This document shows, in pieces, positions 1-8,615 of a stretch of 64,000 nt of DNA. Numbering within the stretch: the stretch's first letter is position 1; every line of letters begins with the position of its first letter. The stretch is taken from assembly GCF_001625325.1 (NCBI RefSeq), contig NZ_JRQQ01000006.1:186001-250000 (forward strand). Direction: 5' to 3'. Origin of the DNA: Croceicoccus estronivorus. GTDB taxonomy: Bacteria; Pseudomonadota; Alphaproteobacteria; Sphingomonadales; Sphingomonadaceae. Both the position numbers and the translations under genes were made by a program. The notes beneath the pieces were generated by a model that saw only the letters and a list, made by a program, of their open reading frames with translations, was not told where the DNA came from and searched no databases.

Positions 1-1
1 T

Positions 2-106
2 TCCGGCCCTGAGGGGGTAAGAGGCAAGGTCGTGCTGACTGTGTACGACCTGCCCTTTCCCGACGATGGCTGGGACACGATCATCAGGATCGTCCAGACA
101 CCCTAA
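2..106 (+). CDS. C-terminal end of a truncated (window-edge) protein
   Basis: An open frame enters from the left edge and ends at a TAA at 104-106, giving 34 residues that end in IIRIVQTP. The segment is acidic/hydrophobic (VVLTVYDLPFPDDGW) and looks like the end of a beta-strand-rich domain. It converges on the lipoprotein gene that ends at 114. The rest lies outside the window, so no family can be assigned; that it is a real gene end is inferred from the convergent, tightly spaced layout. Confidence 0.35.
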   Translation, partial: SGPEGVRGKVVLTVYDLPFPDDGWDTIIRIVQTP

Positions 107-113
107 AGCACGA

Positions 114-593
114 TCACAGCTGTCCGGCGTAGGCGATCACGATCTGCGTATAGCCATCCTTGGCGAGCACTTGCAGCGTGGCCGGGGAACCGTCCGCACC
201 ATCGAAGCCGACCACCAAGTCATACCTGCTGTCTCGCTCGGGCTTGAGACCTTTTGCCTCGGCCCAATCGTAGAAGGCGCGGGCATAGGACACCGGTTCA
301 ACGAACGAATTTGCTTGCAGCATGAACATGTCCGGCTCGTCGTCGCGGCGGATGTGCGTCGCCAGATAGATATGCGCGTCGTTGGGAAACGGCATGCCTG
401 CGGGAAACCAGTCTGGCCGGGGAAGGTTGACGCGTCCCAGAAGCCCCTCATCGCCGCGACTACCGTCAATCTGGTTGCCAGCGGGAGCCTCGCCGGACGC
501 TTGCGAATCGCTTGCTCCGTCGCCGCATCCGGCGATTGACAGTGCGAGGATGAACGCCAGGGCGCCTCTCACCGTAGCGTAGACCGACATCAT
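114..593 (-). CDS. putative lipoprotein, unknown function
   Basis: This 159-residue protein begins with a hydrophobic signal segment ending in a lipobox-like IAGC (Cys about residue 23), followed by a Ser/Gly/Asp-rich linker. That predicts a lipid-anchored periplasmic protein. The mature part has a motif FPAGMPFPNDAHIYLAT that resembles FPADIVLPEDARLVLAS in the upstream gene, so the two are probably paralogues from a duplication. The start overlaps the upstream stop (ATGATG region), which suggests translational coupling. No catalytic motif is visible and I do not recognise the family. Confidence 0.7.
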   Translation of the reverse strand: MMSVYATVRGALAFILALSIAGCGDGASDSQASGEAPAGNQIDGSRGDEGLLGRVNLPRPDWFPAGMPFPNDAHIYLATHIRRDDEPDMFMLQANSFVEPVSYARAFYDWAEAKGLKPERDSRYDLVVGFDGADGSPATLQVLAKDGYTQIVIAYAGQL

Positions 594-1012
594 TGCCTCT
601 CTTTCGTATAGGTGAGCATGAAATGTCGCTCCCCGCCATCGTCGCGGACCCGAATATTGCCGCCTTCAACACTTTTGCCTTCAAAGTAGAGTTCAAGCGG
701 ATCGATGGTCTGGCTGCGGTCCGCCAGCACATAGCCGGCGTCGGCCAGGCGGCTTGCAAAGCCTTCGATGATAGTCTCAGCGCTTTGCTCACTGCGCCCT
801 TCGATAAAGACATCCCCCGGAACGGGTGTGCTTGCGAGAACCAGCCGGGCATCTTCCGGCAACACGATATCGGCGGGAAAATCAGCCGGCAACGCGATGG
901 TCCTCTCCTGCCCTTGCGTCTCCGAGTTGGCTGGCGAGCTGTCCGAGGGCGAGCCGCAGGCTGACAACGTGCAGACGCCCACGAGGCCGACAAGAATCGT
1001 ATATCTTCGCAT
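590..1012 (-). CDS. putative lipoprotein, paralogue of the downstream gene
   Basis: The product is 140 residues with a short N-terminal hydrophobic segment and a lipobox LSAC (Cys about residue 19), then a low-complexity Ser/Asn/Gln linker. It is predicted to be an exported lipoprotein. The ATG at 1012 is preferred over an in-frame TTG two codons upstream. Its stop overlaps the start of the next gene by 4 bases, so the two form a bicistronic unit. The mature domain shares a pattern with its neighbour (FPADIVLPEDARLVLAS). Function is unknown. Confidence 0.7.
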   Translation of the reverse strand: MRRYTILVGLVGVCTLSACGSPSDSSPANSETQGQERTIALPADFPADIVLPEDARLVLASTPVPGDVFIEGRSEQSAETIIEGFASRLADAGYVLADRSQTIDPLELYFEGKSVEGGNIRVRDDGGERHFMLTYTKERQ

Positions 1013-1860
1013 TTGCAATCCCCGGTGCTGATCGTCTCAAAATGGAAAACGGGAAATGCGCGGGGTTTCCGCCAGTCCGGCGTATTGGCCTGAGCAGGAG
1101 CAGTGTGCATCTGCACGCGATGATATTTTGAGTCTCGGCTACGCTCAGGGCCATGTCCCCGAGCCCCGCTTAGCAACCTCGCCGCAGGTCGCGCCATCCC
1201 TTTGACAATGCCGACTGGCCAAGCCGCTTGACGTGTTTGATTGTGGGCATTGGCATGGACCGAGGCAAAAAAGTCTGTAGCGACTTCATCTGTCGAAATC
1301 GCAGCATCGCGCGTTCTCGTCGCCGGAACGGCAAATGTTTGTTCGCAATCCTGTTATTGGCATACAGGCCGACCTCCTGCTTCTATTCGCAGCCAAGGTC
1401 CTTCATCGCAGCTTTGTACTGGGTCTTCGTGACGCAATTCTCCAGGATCTCACCTGCTCAAGCCGATACGCGGTCGCTTCACCAGTCGTGATTTGCTCGG
1501 AACCCGGATTGTCGAAGTTCTGGTCACTGCGAGACCAATAGAAAGTTCGCAAGAGATTGGTAATCGACGCCATGCTGCGCAACGGATCAACGCGTGGTGA
1601 TCATTCTCACAAGCCATGGTTCGCATCGCGCGCAAAGCTTACTCAGAATAGCTTGAGCACATTGAATTCCATACCATCTCCTTCCAAGGTATATGGGGCG
1701 GCATTCGTGACAGGAGCCAAAGAGTTGCTCACTTTACCCGCGCTTCCGCAATTGCTTGCTCAGTCTATATGGTCGGCGGAGCCAAGCGAGGCTATGATCG
1801 CCGCTTCATTACTGCTCGTTTGATTATTCTATCGCAGCTCTTTCCAGGTGGGAAAATATT
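1013..1860. other. intergenic region, no recognisable gene
   Basis: About 850 bases separate the lipoprotein pair from the luxR gene. Short frames exist on both strands (for example 1557-1823 +), but none has a ribosome site, family motif or sphingomonad-like codon use. The right part is less GC-rich than the rest of the window. It must hold the luxR promoter; the sequence AGGTGGG lies 8 bases before the luxR ATG as its ribosome site. It may be decayed DNA, but no transposase signature was found. Confidence 0.5.
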
Positions 1861-2622
1861 ATGAATTCACCGGATGACAGTTTGGATGTTGCTGCTTTCT
1901 GCGATGTGATGGAAGAGGCCATTGATTTTAATGGCCGTTGGGATGGTTTGACTAAGTACCTTGGTCGTTATGGCGCGGATCAGGTCAACTATGGGGTTCT
2001 TGATAATATTTCATTCAATATGAATGAGGCCCCCGTTACTTTTATCTCAACGATGAACCCGGAATGGATCACATACTATGGCGAACAGCGGCTTGATCTT
2101 CATGATCCGCATGTAGGCTTCGTGCGTGAAGGACGGCTTGCACCATATAGATGGAGCGAAGAGGTCTTGCCCCATGTCGATGGATTTCTTGAGCGAGATG
2201 TTGTTGCGCAAACCGTTGACGCAGGCCTGCGTGCGCAGATCAACGTCATCGCCCCAGATCCATTGGGAATCACAGGCCCTATTGCGGGAGTGACAATCGG
2301 ATCTTCATTGCAGTCACGCGAATTCTTCGGATGTGTAGGCAAAAAGGATCTGATCCTCGCGACAGCAGCCACGATATTCCATCATCACGTTATTGGCGAG
2401 GTGCGACGAAGCCAGGTTGGAGCAAAACCACTGACGGGCCGTGAACGCGATTGTATGGCCTATATCGCGACAGGGCTACGAACCACCAGAATTGCTGAAA
2501 AGTTAAGGCTGAGCGAAGTCACTGTAGAAATGCACTTGCGGAATGCACGGATGAAACTGCGAGCCAGCACGACACCGCAAGCCGTCGCGCGTGCCATGAT
2601 TTTCGGCGATATTGCTCTCTGA
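1861..2622 (+). CDS. LuxR-family regulator with autoinducer-binding domain (LuxR solo)
   Basis: This 253-residue protein has an N-terminal acyl-homoserine-lactone-binding domain (about 20-165) and a C-terminal GerE-type HTH (about 190-250, LTGRERDC...VTVEMHLRNAR). The ligand-pocket positions known from TraR are kept: a Trp, a Tyr four residues on, the Asp-Pro pair 13-14 residues after that Trp, and a later Trp. AHL binding is therefore plausible. No luxI synthase occurs in the window, so it is a solo or responds to a distant synthase. Downstream lie a truncated HTH paralogue and a large adhesin, its likely targets by position. The base composition is lower in GC than the core genes. Confidence 0.88.
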   Translation: MNSPDDSLDVAAFCDVMEEAIDFNGRWDGLTKYLGRYGADQVNYGVLDNISFNMNEAPVTFISTMNPEWITYYGEQRLDLHDPHVGFVREGRLAPYRWSEEVLPHVDGFLERDVVAQTVDAGLRAQINVIAPDPLGITGPIAGVTIGSSLQSREFFGCVGKKDLILATAATIFHHHVIGEVRRSQVGAKPLTGRERDCMAYIATGLRTTRIAEKLRLSEVTVEMHLRNARMKLRASTTPQAVARAMIFGDIAL

Positions 2623-2643
2623 TAAAACCGCGCCAACCCAACT

Positions 2644-2859
2644 CTACTTATATGGATTAATCGCTCTAAGTTGCAGAGCGATTGCCACCGCTTCCGGAAG
2701 CGTCGAAGCGCCCAATTTGATGCGGGCGTTTTTCAGATGCAGTTCCACAGTGACTGGCGCAAGCGCGAGCGCTTCAGAAATAGCTTGAACCCGCTTTCCG
2801 CGCGCAATTTCTTCAAGGCATTGCTGCTCTCTGGAGGAAAGACTTGGTTTGTCCAACAT
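2644..2859 (-). CDS. stand-alone LuxR-type (GerE) HTH protein
   Basis: The product is 71 residues from an ATG at 2859 (MLDKPSLSSREQ). An upstream in-frame start at 2922 would add 21 residues with no domain. Almost the whole protein is a GerE HTH (SSREQQCLEEIARGKR...VTVELHLKNARIKLG), closely similar to the HTH of the adjacent LuxR receptor but with no sensory domain. It may compete with or modulate that receptor, or be the remnant of a duplicated luxR. It converges on luxR and diverges from the autotransporter gene, with a perfect inverted repeat in the shared promoter. Confidence 0.75.
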   Translation of the reverse strand: MLDKPSLSSREQQCLEEIARGKRVQAISEALALAPVTVELHLKNARIKLGASTLPEAVAIALQLRAINPYK

Positions 2860-2957
2860 GTTGGCTTCGCGCGAGTTCCAAGAAATAGGGAGTGTTATAT
2901 TTGCAGCAGAGAAGTTTGCCAAAATAGCCTATGCAGTGATTGATCAGTCTCTGCTAC

Positions 2958-2973
2958 CTATGGATTTCCATAG
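2958..2973. promoter_or_regulatory. perfect inverted repeat, candidate LuxR-type operator
   Basis: CTATGGA-TT-TCCATAG is a perfect 7-base dyad with a 2-base centre. It lies between the divergent starts of the HTH-only gene (2859) and the autotransporter (3059). Lux boxes are dyads of 16-20 bases, so size and place fit a site for one of the two LuxR-type proteins next to it. Binding is inferred. Confidence 0.5.
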
Positions 2974-3058
2974 ATTGCTCTCTGCACTCCGCCTCCACTA
3001 GTTCCGCTAAGTTCAAATTATCAGTGCATGCGCTGAAAAACGCGATTTAGGGGGAATC

Positions 3059-6000
3059 ATGAAGCGGATTCGTAATAAAGCACGCCAGGCGATTTTGGCC
3101 GGGATTAGTATTTATGCCATATCTGTTTCCCAATTCGCGCTGGCCCAGTCAGCTTGTGGAGATGGAAGTTCAGGGCCCATCTGCACTATCGATAATACCG
3201 GAAATACCGGGGCGATCGTTGGAACGTCCGGAAATGTAACTATCGTTACAAATAGCGGCACAATCACCGGAGCTCCAGCTATCAGCCAGGGCGGCTCTTT
3301 GGCGCTTTATGTCACCAATCAAGCTGGCGGCACGGTTGAAAGTAACATCGAAGGAAACTCCACGCTTTTGTTCGGTGTGCGCAACGCTGGCGAAATCGAC
3401 GGCTACGTATTCGTAAACGATACAGTGCCTCGGCTGTTCACAGGGTCCAGCATCTATTATGTCGATGAAGGTGGCACGGCAGGCAGCGTGCAACTCGGTA
3501 CCACTGGCTATTCAACTGCGAACTATATCTTGCGCGCGTCTGAACCTGGTACGGATACCATCACCGCAGGTAATGGGCTCGACATTTACACGAAGAGCTA
3601 TGGCGCCACGCAGTCAGTTGCCCTTGGTCAATATGACCTACCCGAAACGTTCGAACTCGAAGGTTACGAAGTTATCGGCGAAAATACGACACTCACACTT
3701 ACTGGCACGGGCGAAACCATCATTCTCATGGGTGACGGGAATGTCGTGAATGAGGCGGAGATCAATCTGATCGACACGACTACTGCCTATCCGGTGGAAG
3801 TGATCCCGACAGCGGTCTCGACCTACAACATGCAGTTTGCCACCTATCAGCGGCAGAACCCACAACTCGGTCAGCCATCAATTTATACTATACCAATTGG
3901 CAACGAATTGGCGAGTTTCGTCAATAACGGCGCAATCAATGGTGATGTTCGCATTGCGACGGCAACATTCGTAAATAATGGCGAGATAAACATTGCCAGT
4001 CACGCCTCTGGAACCGTCATTCGCGGCGCAGCGGACAAAGACTTCCTGTTCCGCAACACCGGCACCATTGTGATGACAGCAAACGGGCCTCGTCCTGCGA
4101 GCTTCGAACCGGAGTTTGAGGATGGAACCACTGCTGCGGTTCGCCTTACAACCGCAGTGGATGCGACCGGCTTGAACGCGGTCACAATTGAAAATGGCGA
4201 AGATGGTCTGATATCGGGGGGGCTATCCCTGACCGGCGTGGCTTCCAATTTCACGTTCACAAATGATGGTGAAATCGAGCGCGGCGATAATCCGTTCGAT
4301 ATTGATCGTGCGGTCGAGATCAATCTTGGCAATTTCGAAATCGCGCAGACCGCTGCTCTACGCGAGGATGCGGTTAGCGACAATGTGACGATCATCAACA
4401 ACGGTACATTGGATGGTGGGATCGAAGCGGAAGTTACTAGCCGTATCTTGAGCTTCACCAACAGCAGTTCGGGATACATCAACGCCGATACGAGCGACGA
4501 CTACGCCGCGGCAGTCGAACTTTCAAATGACGATTGGGCCGACACGCCAGAAGGCGAAGATATCAACGACGGGGAAACTTTCACCTTTCTCAATCAAGGA
4601 ACCATTGTCGGAACAGTGGACCTCGATGCCAATTCCAGCCTGACCTCGTTTACGAACAGCGGTTCGATAACCCAGGCTCTGCGCGGTGATCATGGCGCAG
4701 TCGTAAATCCGGAGGCAAGCGAGACGGTTCGCATCCGCCAGGAAACAACGTTGGATGCCGCTCTTGTATTCAATAACACTGGCACGATCAGCAATGCGGA
4801 CTATGCCAGCGGCGCGGTCTTCATCGAACTCGAAGCAGGAGAACTGAGCTCGGGCCTGCCGGCTGCAGCGGACGCAGAAGCCTTGGTTACAATCGGGAAC
4901 AGCGGTTCCATCGTCGCATCGGGCGGCAACTACCTCTCGTTCCCTCCGACAGCAGGCTTGTCCCAGGGTCAGATTGGCCTGGACTATTCCGTGGCGCTGG
5001 CCGTCATCGCCGATGGGGAAGGCAACGGCAGTGTTTCGATCACCAATGAGGCGGGCGGATTGATCGACGCACGCGGCACGGCACATATGTGGACTGGCAG
5101 CATTGAGGTTGTACCGAACCAGCCCAGCGATACCGGAGGCATGGCTATCGCTGTTTCGGCCGACAGTGCCGTCACGATCTTGAACCATGGCACAATTCGT
5201 GGCGGTCCTGGTGGATCGTTGACGACGCCAAATGGGGTTCTCGTGCCCATAAATTCCGGCAATGTTGATTTTGAGGGCATCTGGGGCGGGGCAATTGATA
5301 CGTTCGGCGATAGCGCTGATTCTGTCATCAATAGCTCAACCGGATTGATCGAAGGGGGCATCGCTCTTCGTGGCGGCAATGATCGGTTTGAGAATTACGG
5401 CATAGTCGATGGCGACCTCTATCTGGGCGATGGAGACGATACCTTCATCCAGGCGTGGGACGCAACATTCACCGGAATTGCCGATGGCGGAGCGGGGACA
5501 GACACGTTCGTGCTTGATCTCAACGGCAGCACGGCAAACGATACGGTGGATCTCGCCATCTACGACCAGCTTCTCAATTTCGAGGTATTGGAAACCCAGG
5601 GCACCGGCGGTGGAGTTTCAGGTGGCTCGGGTAACGACAACGTCAATAACACCGGCACACTTAATGGCCCTGTCGACCTGGGAGAGGGAGACAACACATT
5701 CACCAACTCCTCCGGTGGCACGATCAACAATGATGTGACGGCCGGCTCCGGCAGTGATGTCGTCCAGAACCAGGGGGCAATCAACGGATCCGTAAATCTG
5801 GGAGGTGGAGACAATACATTCACCAACGCGCCTGGGGGAACGGTCGCCGGGAACGTGCAGACAGGGGTTGGAAATGACAACATTCAGAACCAGGGCACTA
5901 TAGACGGGGATGTCGTGCTCGATGGTGAAACTGCTCCGTCACTTGCTCCAGCCTTTGTACAGACCGCAGTATCGCCAATGGCCACCATCGTACCCACTGG

Positions 6001-7867
6001 TGGCGACGATGTGCTTTCGAATGATGGGACGGTTACCGGCAGCATCTTTGCGGGTGCTGGTAATGATAAACTCACTAACAGTGGTATCATTGGGGGCGAT
6101 ATCGACCTTGGCGACGGTAACGATGAACTGGTACTGGAAAGTGGCTGGAGCATTGGCGGAGCGGTCGATGGCGGCGTTGGCACTGACGGTCTGCAGGTCA
6201 CTTTCGGTTCGACCTCAGACGAAAATCCGCAAATTCTCGACTTCAGCCGGTTCACCAATTTCGAGAAGCTGGCTGTCAATGGTGGGGTCGGAAAGGTTGA
6301 GGGCAGCGCAAATTTCGATCAGATCGACATCGACAATGGCCGCCTAATTGGCGCGATGGGTTCCACGATTACTGGAGACGTCAATGTCGGAAGCGCTGGC
6401 ACCTTCGGCAGTGCCGGGACAGTAATAGGCAATGTTGCCGTCGCGTCGGGCGGCACCTTGTCGCCGGGCGCTTCCCCCGCCGTGATGACGGTGATCGGCG
6501 ACGTCTCGCTGGCCGGCGGTTCCATAACGACATTCGAATTCGTGCCCGCTCCCGGTCAGAGCGACCAATTGCTGATCGACGGTAATCTCTCGATTGCCCC
6601 GGGCGCCGTGTTGAACCTGACCGGAGACCGCCCACTGACCCCCGGCACGCCATACGACATGATCGTTGCGGACAGCATCGACGGAGAATTCACGGTTGGG
6701 GACTGGAACAAGTCAGCCGTTCAGGGCTTCCTGCGGTATGTCGATGGTACGACCAGCGACCAGCTACAGTTGGTCGGCACCTTCGTTGCTCCTTCGGGAA
6801 CAGGACCGCAAGCGATCGCAGCGGTAAACTATGTCAATGGACTGCTCATCTCCGGCGATGTCAGCTCCGCTTTGCTCGATGCCATTCCGGTTCTGCTGGA
6901 TGCTGATGGCTATGCCAGCAGCTCAGCATTCGGCCTGTTGAGCCCCGAACCCTATGCAACTGCCTCCCAGCTTGGAGTCGAACATGGGCTAAGCCTATCA
7001 AAAGCAATGCGGTCTGGCGTCGCTTTGCCGTCCCATGACGAAGCCCGGCTCTTCGCCTTCGTCAGCGGCTTCGGAAACTGGCGTTCGCTCAAATCCAATA
7101 CGACGCTCGGCACCTCCCGTGCGAAAAGCGACGGATACGGCCTGTTGGGCGGACTCGGTTTCGGTAACCGGAACGGCTCGGTGGCGGCATTTGTTGGCTA
7201 CGTCGATAGCCAGCAACGCATCAAGGCATTGGACTCGAGAACCGACGCCGACGGGATGGTTGCAGGCCTGTACGGGCAATTGACAGCGGGTGGCTTCAAC
7301 ATGGCTGCGACCATTGCCTATGACTGGAGCGATGCACAGACTGATCGCTCCGTTCCCGGTGGCGGCATGGTTTCTTCGTCCGACTATGAACTGAACAGCC
7401 TCGTTCTGGACGCGACGATTAGCTATTCCCTGCCCGTTGGCGCCAATTGGATATTGCAGCCGCAGGCAGGGCTGACCCACGTTTCAACGAAGCGCGGCGC
7501 GACGAGTGAGATCGGTAGTGCGGCATTCGCTCTCGATGTCGAAAGGAAGCGGACAAATGCTACCTTCGCAGATGCCACTGTCGTTCTGCGTGGCGGCCAG
7601 AATGCGGAGGCGACATTCGAGCCGTGGATTCAGGCAGGTGTGCGTCAGCAATTGGATGGAAAGCATGTTACGGCAACGGCAGGTTTTACCGGCATGACCG
7701 AGACTTTCACTGTCTTTGGTGCCCCACGCAAGGCCACCGTGATGACTGCAGGCGCCGGTTTCAGCGCCAGACTTGCCGATGGCATCAAGATCTTCGCTTC
7801 TTATCAGGGCGAGTTCGGGAGTGGTACCGGCACACAATTTGATGGCGGAATACAGATCAAGTTCTGA
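3059..7867 (+). CDS. large autotransporter (type Va) adhesin-like protein
   Basis: The product is 1602 residues. A signal peptide ends near FALAQS (about residue 30). A long passenger follows, built from short beta-helix repeats of the NxGTI/NNGTIxG type, typical of surface autotransporters. Residues about 855-965 carry near-identical units (DNTFTN, QNQGxIxGxV). A linker precedes the C-terminal autotransporter beta-barrel (about 1335-1602), and the last residue is Phe, as usual for outer-membrane barrels. The passenger has no protease triad, so adhesion or biofilm formation is the likely role. Base composition is lower in GC than the core genes. The gene is monocistronic, with a hairpin after the stop. 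Confidence 0.9.
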   Translation: MKRIRNKARQAILAGISIYAISVSQFALAQSACGDGSSGPICTIDNTGNTGAIVGTSGNVTIVTNSGTITGAPAISQGGSLALYVTNQAGGTVESNIEGNSTLLFGVRNAGEIDGYVFVNDTVPRLFTGSSIYYVDEGGTAGSVQLGTTGYSTANYILRASEPGTDTITAGNGLDIYTKSYGATQSVALGQYDLPETFELEGYEVIGENTTLTLTGTGETIILMGDGNVVNEAEINLIDTTTAYPVEVIPTAVSTYNMQFATYQRQNPQLGQPSIYTIPIGNELASFVNNGAINGDVRIATATFVNNGEINIASHASGTVIRGAADKDFLFRNTGTIVMTANGPRPASFEPEFEDGTTAAVRLTTAVDATGLNAVTIENGEDGLISGGLSLTGVASNFTFTNDGEIERGDNPFDIDRAVEINLGNFEIAQTAALREDAVSDNVTIINNGTLDGGIEAEVTSRILSFTNSSSGYINADTSDDYAAAVELSNDDWADTPEGEDINDGETFTFLNQGTIVGTVDLDANSSLTSFTNSGSITQALRGDHGAVVNPEASETVRIRQETTLDAALVFNNTGTISNADYASGAVFIELEAGELSSGLPAAADAEALVTIGNSGSIVASGGNYLSFPPTAGLSQGQIGLDYSVALAVIADGEGNGSVSITNEAGGLIDARGTAHMWTGSIEVVPNQPSDTGGMAIAVSADSAVTILNHGTIRGGPGGSLTTPNGVLVPINSGNVDFEGIWGGAIDTFGDSADSVINSSTGLIEGGIALRGGNDRFENYGIVDGDLYLGDGDDTFIQAWDATFTGIADGGAGTDTFVLDLNGSTANDTVDLAIYDQLLNFEVLETQGTGGGVSGGSGNDNVNNTGTLNGPVDLGEGDNTFTNSSGGTINNDVTAGSGSDVVQNQGAINGSVNLGGGDNTFTNAPGGTVAGNVQTGVGNDNIQNQGTIDGDVVLDGETAPSLAPAFVQTAVSPMATIVPTGGDDVLSNDGTVTGSIFAGAGNDKLTNSGIIGGDIDLGDGNDELVLESGWSIGGAVDGGVGTDGLQVTFGSTSDENPQILDFSRFTNFEKLAVNGGVGKVEGSANFDQIDIDNGRLIGAMGSTITGDVNVGSAGTFGSAGTVIGNVAVASGGTLSPGASPAVMTVIGDVSLAGGSITTFEFVPAPGQSDQLLIDGNLSIAPGAVLNLTGDRPLTPGTPYDMIVADSIDGEFTVGDWNKSAVQGFLRYVDGTTSDQLQLVGTFVAPSGTGPQAIAAVNYVNGLLISGDVSSALLDAIPVLLDADGYASSSAFGLLSPEPYATASQLGVEHGLSLSKAMRSGVALPSHDEARLFAFVSGFGNWRSLKSNTTLGTSRAKSDGYGLLGGLGFGNRNGSVAAFVGYVDSQQRIKALDSRTDADGMVAGLYGQLTAGGFNMAATIAYDWSDAQTDRSVPGGGMVSSSDYELNSLVLDATISYSLPVGANWILQPQAGLTHVSTKRGATSEIGSAAFALDVERKRTNATFADATVVLRGGQNAEATFEPWIQAGVRQQLDGKHVTATAGFTGMTETFTVFGAPRKATVMTAGAGFSARLADGIKIFASYQGEFGSGTGTQFDGGIQIKF

Positions 7868-7873
7868 AGATAT

Positions 7874-7909
7874 CGAGGAGGTGCTGTTAATATTAACGAT
7901 GCCTCCTCG
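7874..7909 (+). terminator. hairpin downstream of the autotransporter gene
   Basis: CGAGGAGG (7874-7881) pairs with CCTCCTCG (7902-7909). Inside the loop a second perfect dyad GTTAAT-ATTAAC extends the stem. It starts seven bases after the TGA of the autotransporter gene. No T-run follows (C-rich instead), so it is either a weak terminator or an mRNA 3'-end stabiliser. Confidence 0.5.
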
Positions 7910-8106
7910 CCCCCCACGCTGTCACACATTTAGCACGAACGGGAGGGCTGTCGTCGGCTATCACGATTTTCGCGCTGGTTTTTGCACGTCTCCTAAGAGA
8001 GCGGACATCGGGTGAACGTTCGACAGCTTTCGAGGCTCATGGTGGCAACCCGATGGCCGTATTCTTTCGGGAATGTTGTCGTGGTAATAGTTGGCGGCAG
8101 CCTACC

Positions 8107-8385
8107 TCAGTGACCTCGATGCAGTGGCAAGGCCAGATGCCATCGAATGGCAATTCCGCGCAGTGCAAACCCAAAGACAAAGCCGATCGCGGAAGGCCAT
8201 GGTGCGCCAAGCCCCGCGGTCGTCAAAGTCACAAAGATGATTGCTGCCAGCAGTGATGCCGTCACGTAGATCTCGTTACGCATCAGTGTCGATAGAACAC
8301 CGCTGATGATATCACGAATGACGCCGCCGATGCACGCCGTAGTCACGCCTGCGGCAATTGCGGGGATCGGACCAATGCCATAGTC
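8107..8385 (-). pseudogene. C-terminal half of a TRIC/UPF0126 (YadS/YicG-like) membrane protein
   Basis: Reading from about 8385 down to 8107 gives DYGIGPIPAIAAG, GGVIRDIISG and LRGIAIRWHLALP, which match the second repeat of the TRIC/UPF0126 channel family (about 205 residues in full). Only about the last 95 residues remain. An in-frame stop lies just upstream and the first repeat is absent, so this is a 5'-deleted relic rather than a working channel. The part starting at the GTG at 8346 is open but lacks the membrane segments needed for the fold. Confidence 0.7.
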
Positions 8386-8387
8386 AG

Positions 8388-8551
8388 GCGGCCGGTTCGT
8401 CTGCCTGGCTCAGGCTGGCGATATCTGGGCCTACGCCACTCCCATCTTGCACGCCTCTGAAGCTGCTGGTGTCTCTGGACACCGTCGCGTTTTGCGGGTG
8501 GACTACTCCGCAGATCTGCTCTCCGGCGGCTTGGAGTGGCTCGGCGTCTGA
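8388..8551 (+). pseudogene. possible truncated 3' end of an unrecognised gene
   Basis: On the plus strand, directly after the point where the TRIC homology stops, a frame reads FVCLAQAGDIWAYATP and later RVLRVDYSADLLSGG before a TGA at 8549-8551. Its composition is protein-like, but it begins at a stop codon, without a start or ribosome site. It could be the end of a gene cut at the same junction that removed the TRIC N-terminus. I do not recognise the family, and chance coding is possible. Confidence 0.2.
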
Positions 8552-8615
8552 CGCCGCCGACAAAGTGGCCGTTGGGGGCCTCGAATACGGTTCCTGAAAC
8601 CGGACATTCGAGATT

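Noticed and set aside
466-1197. 243-residue minus-strand frame over the two lipoprotein genes
   Set aside because: Arg/Pro-rich shadow in another frame of the lipoprotein pair, without signal or family motif.
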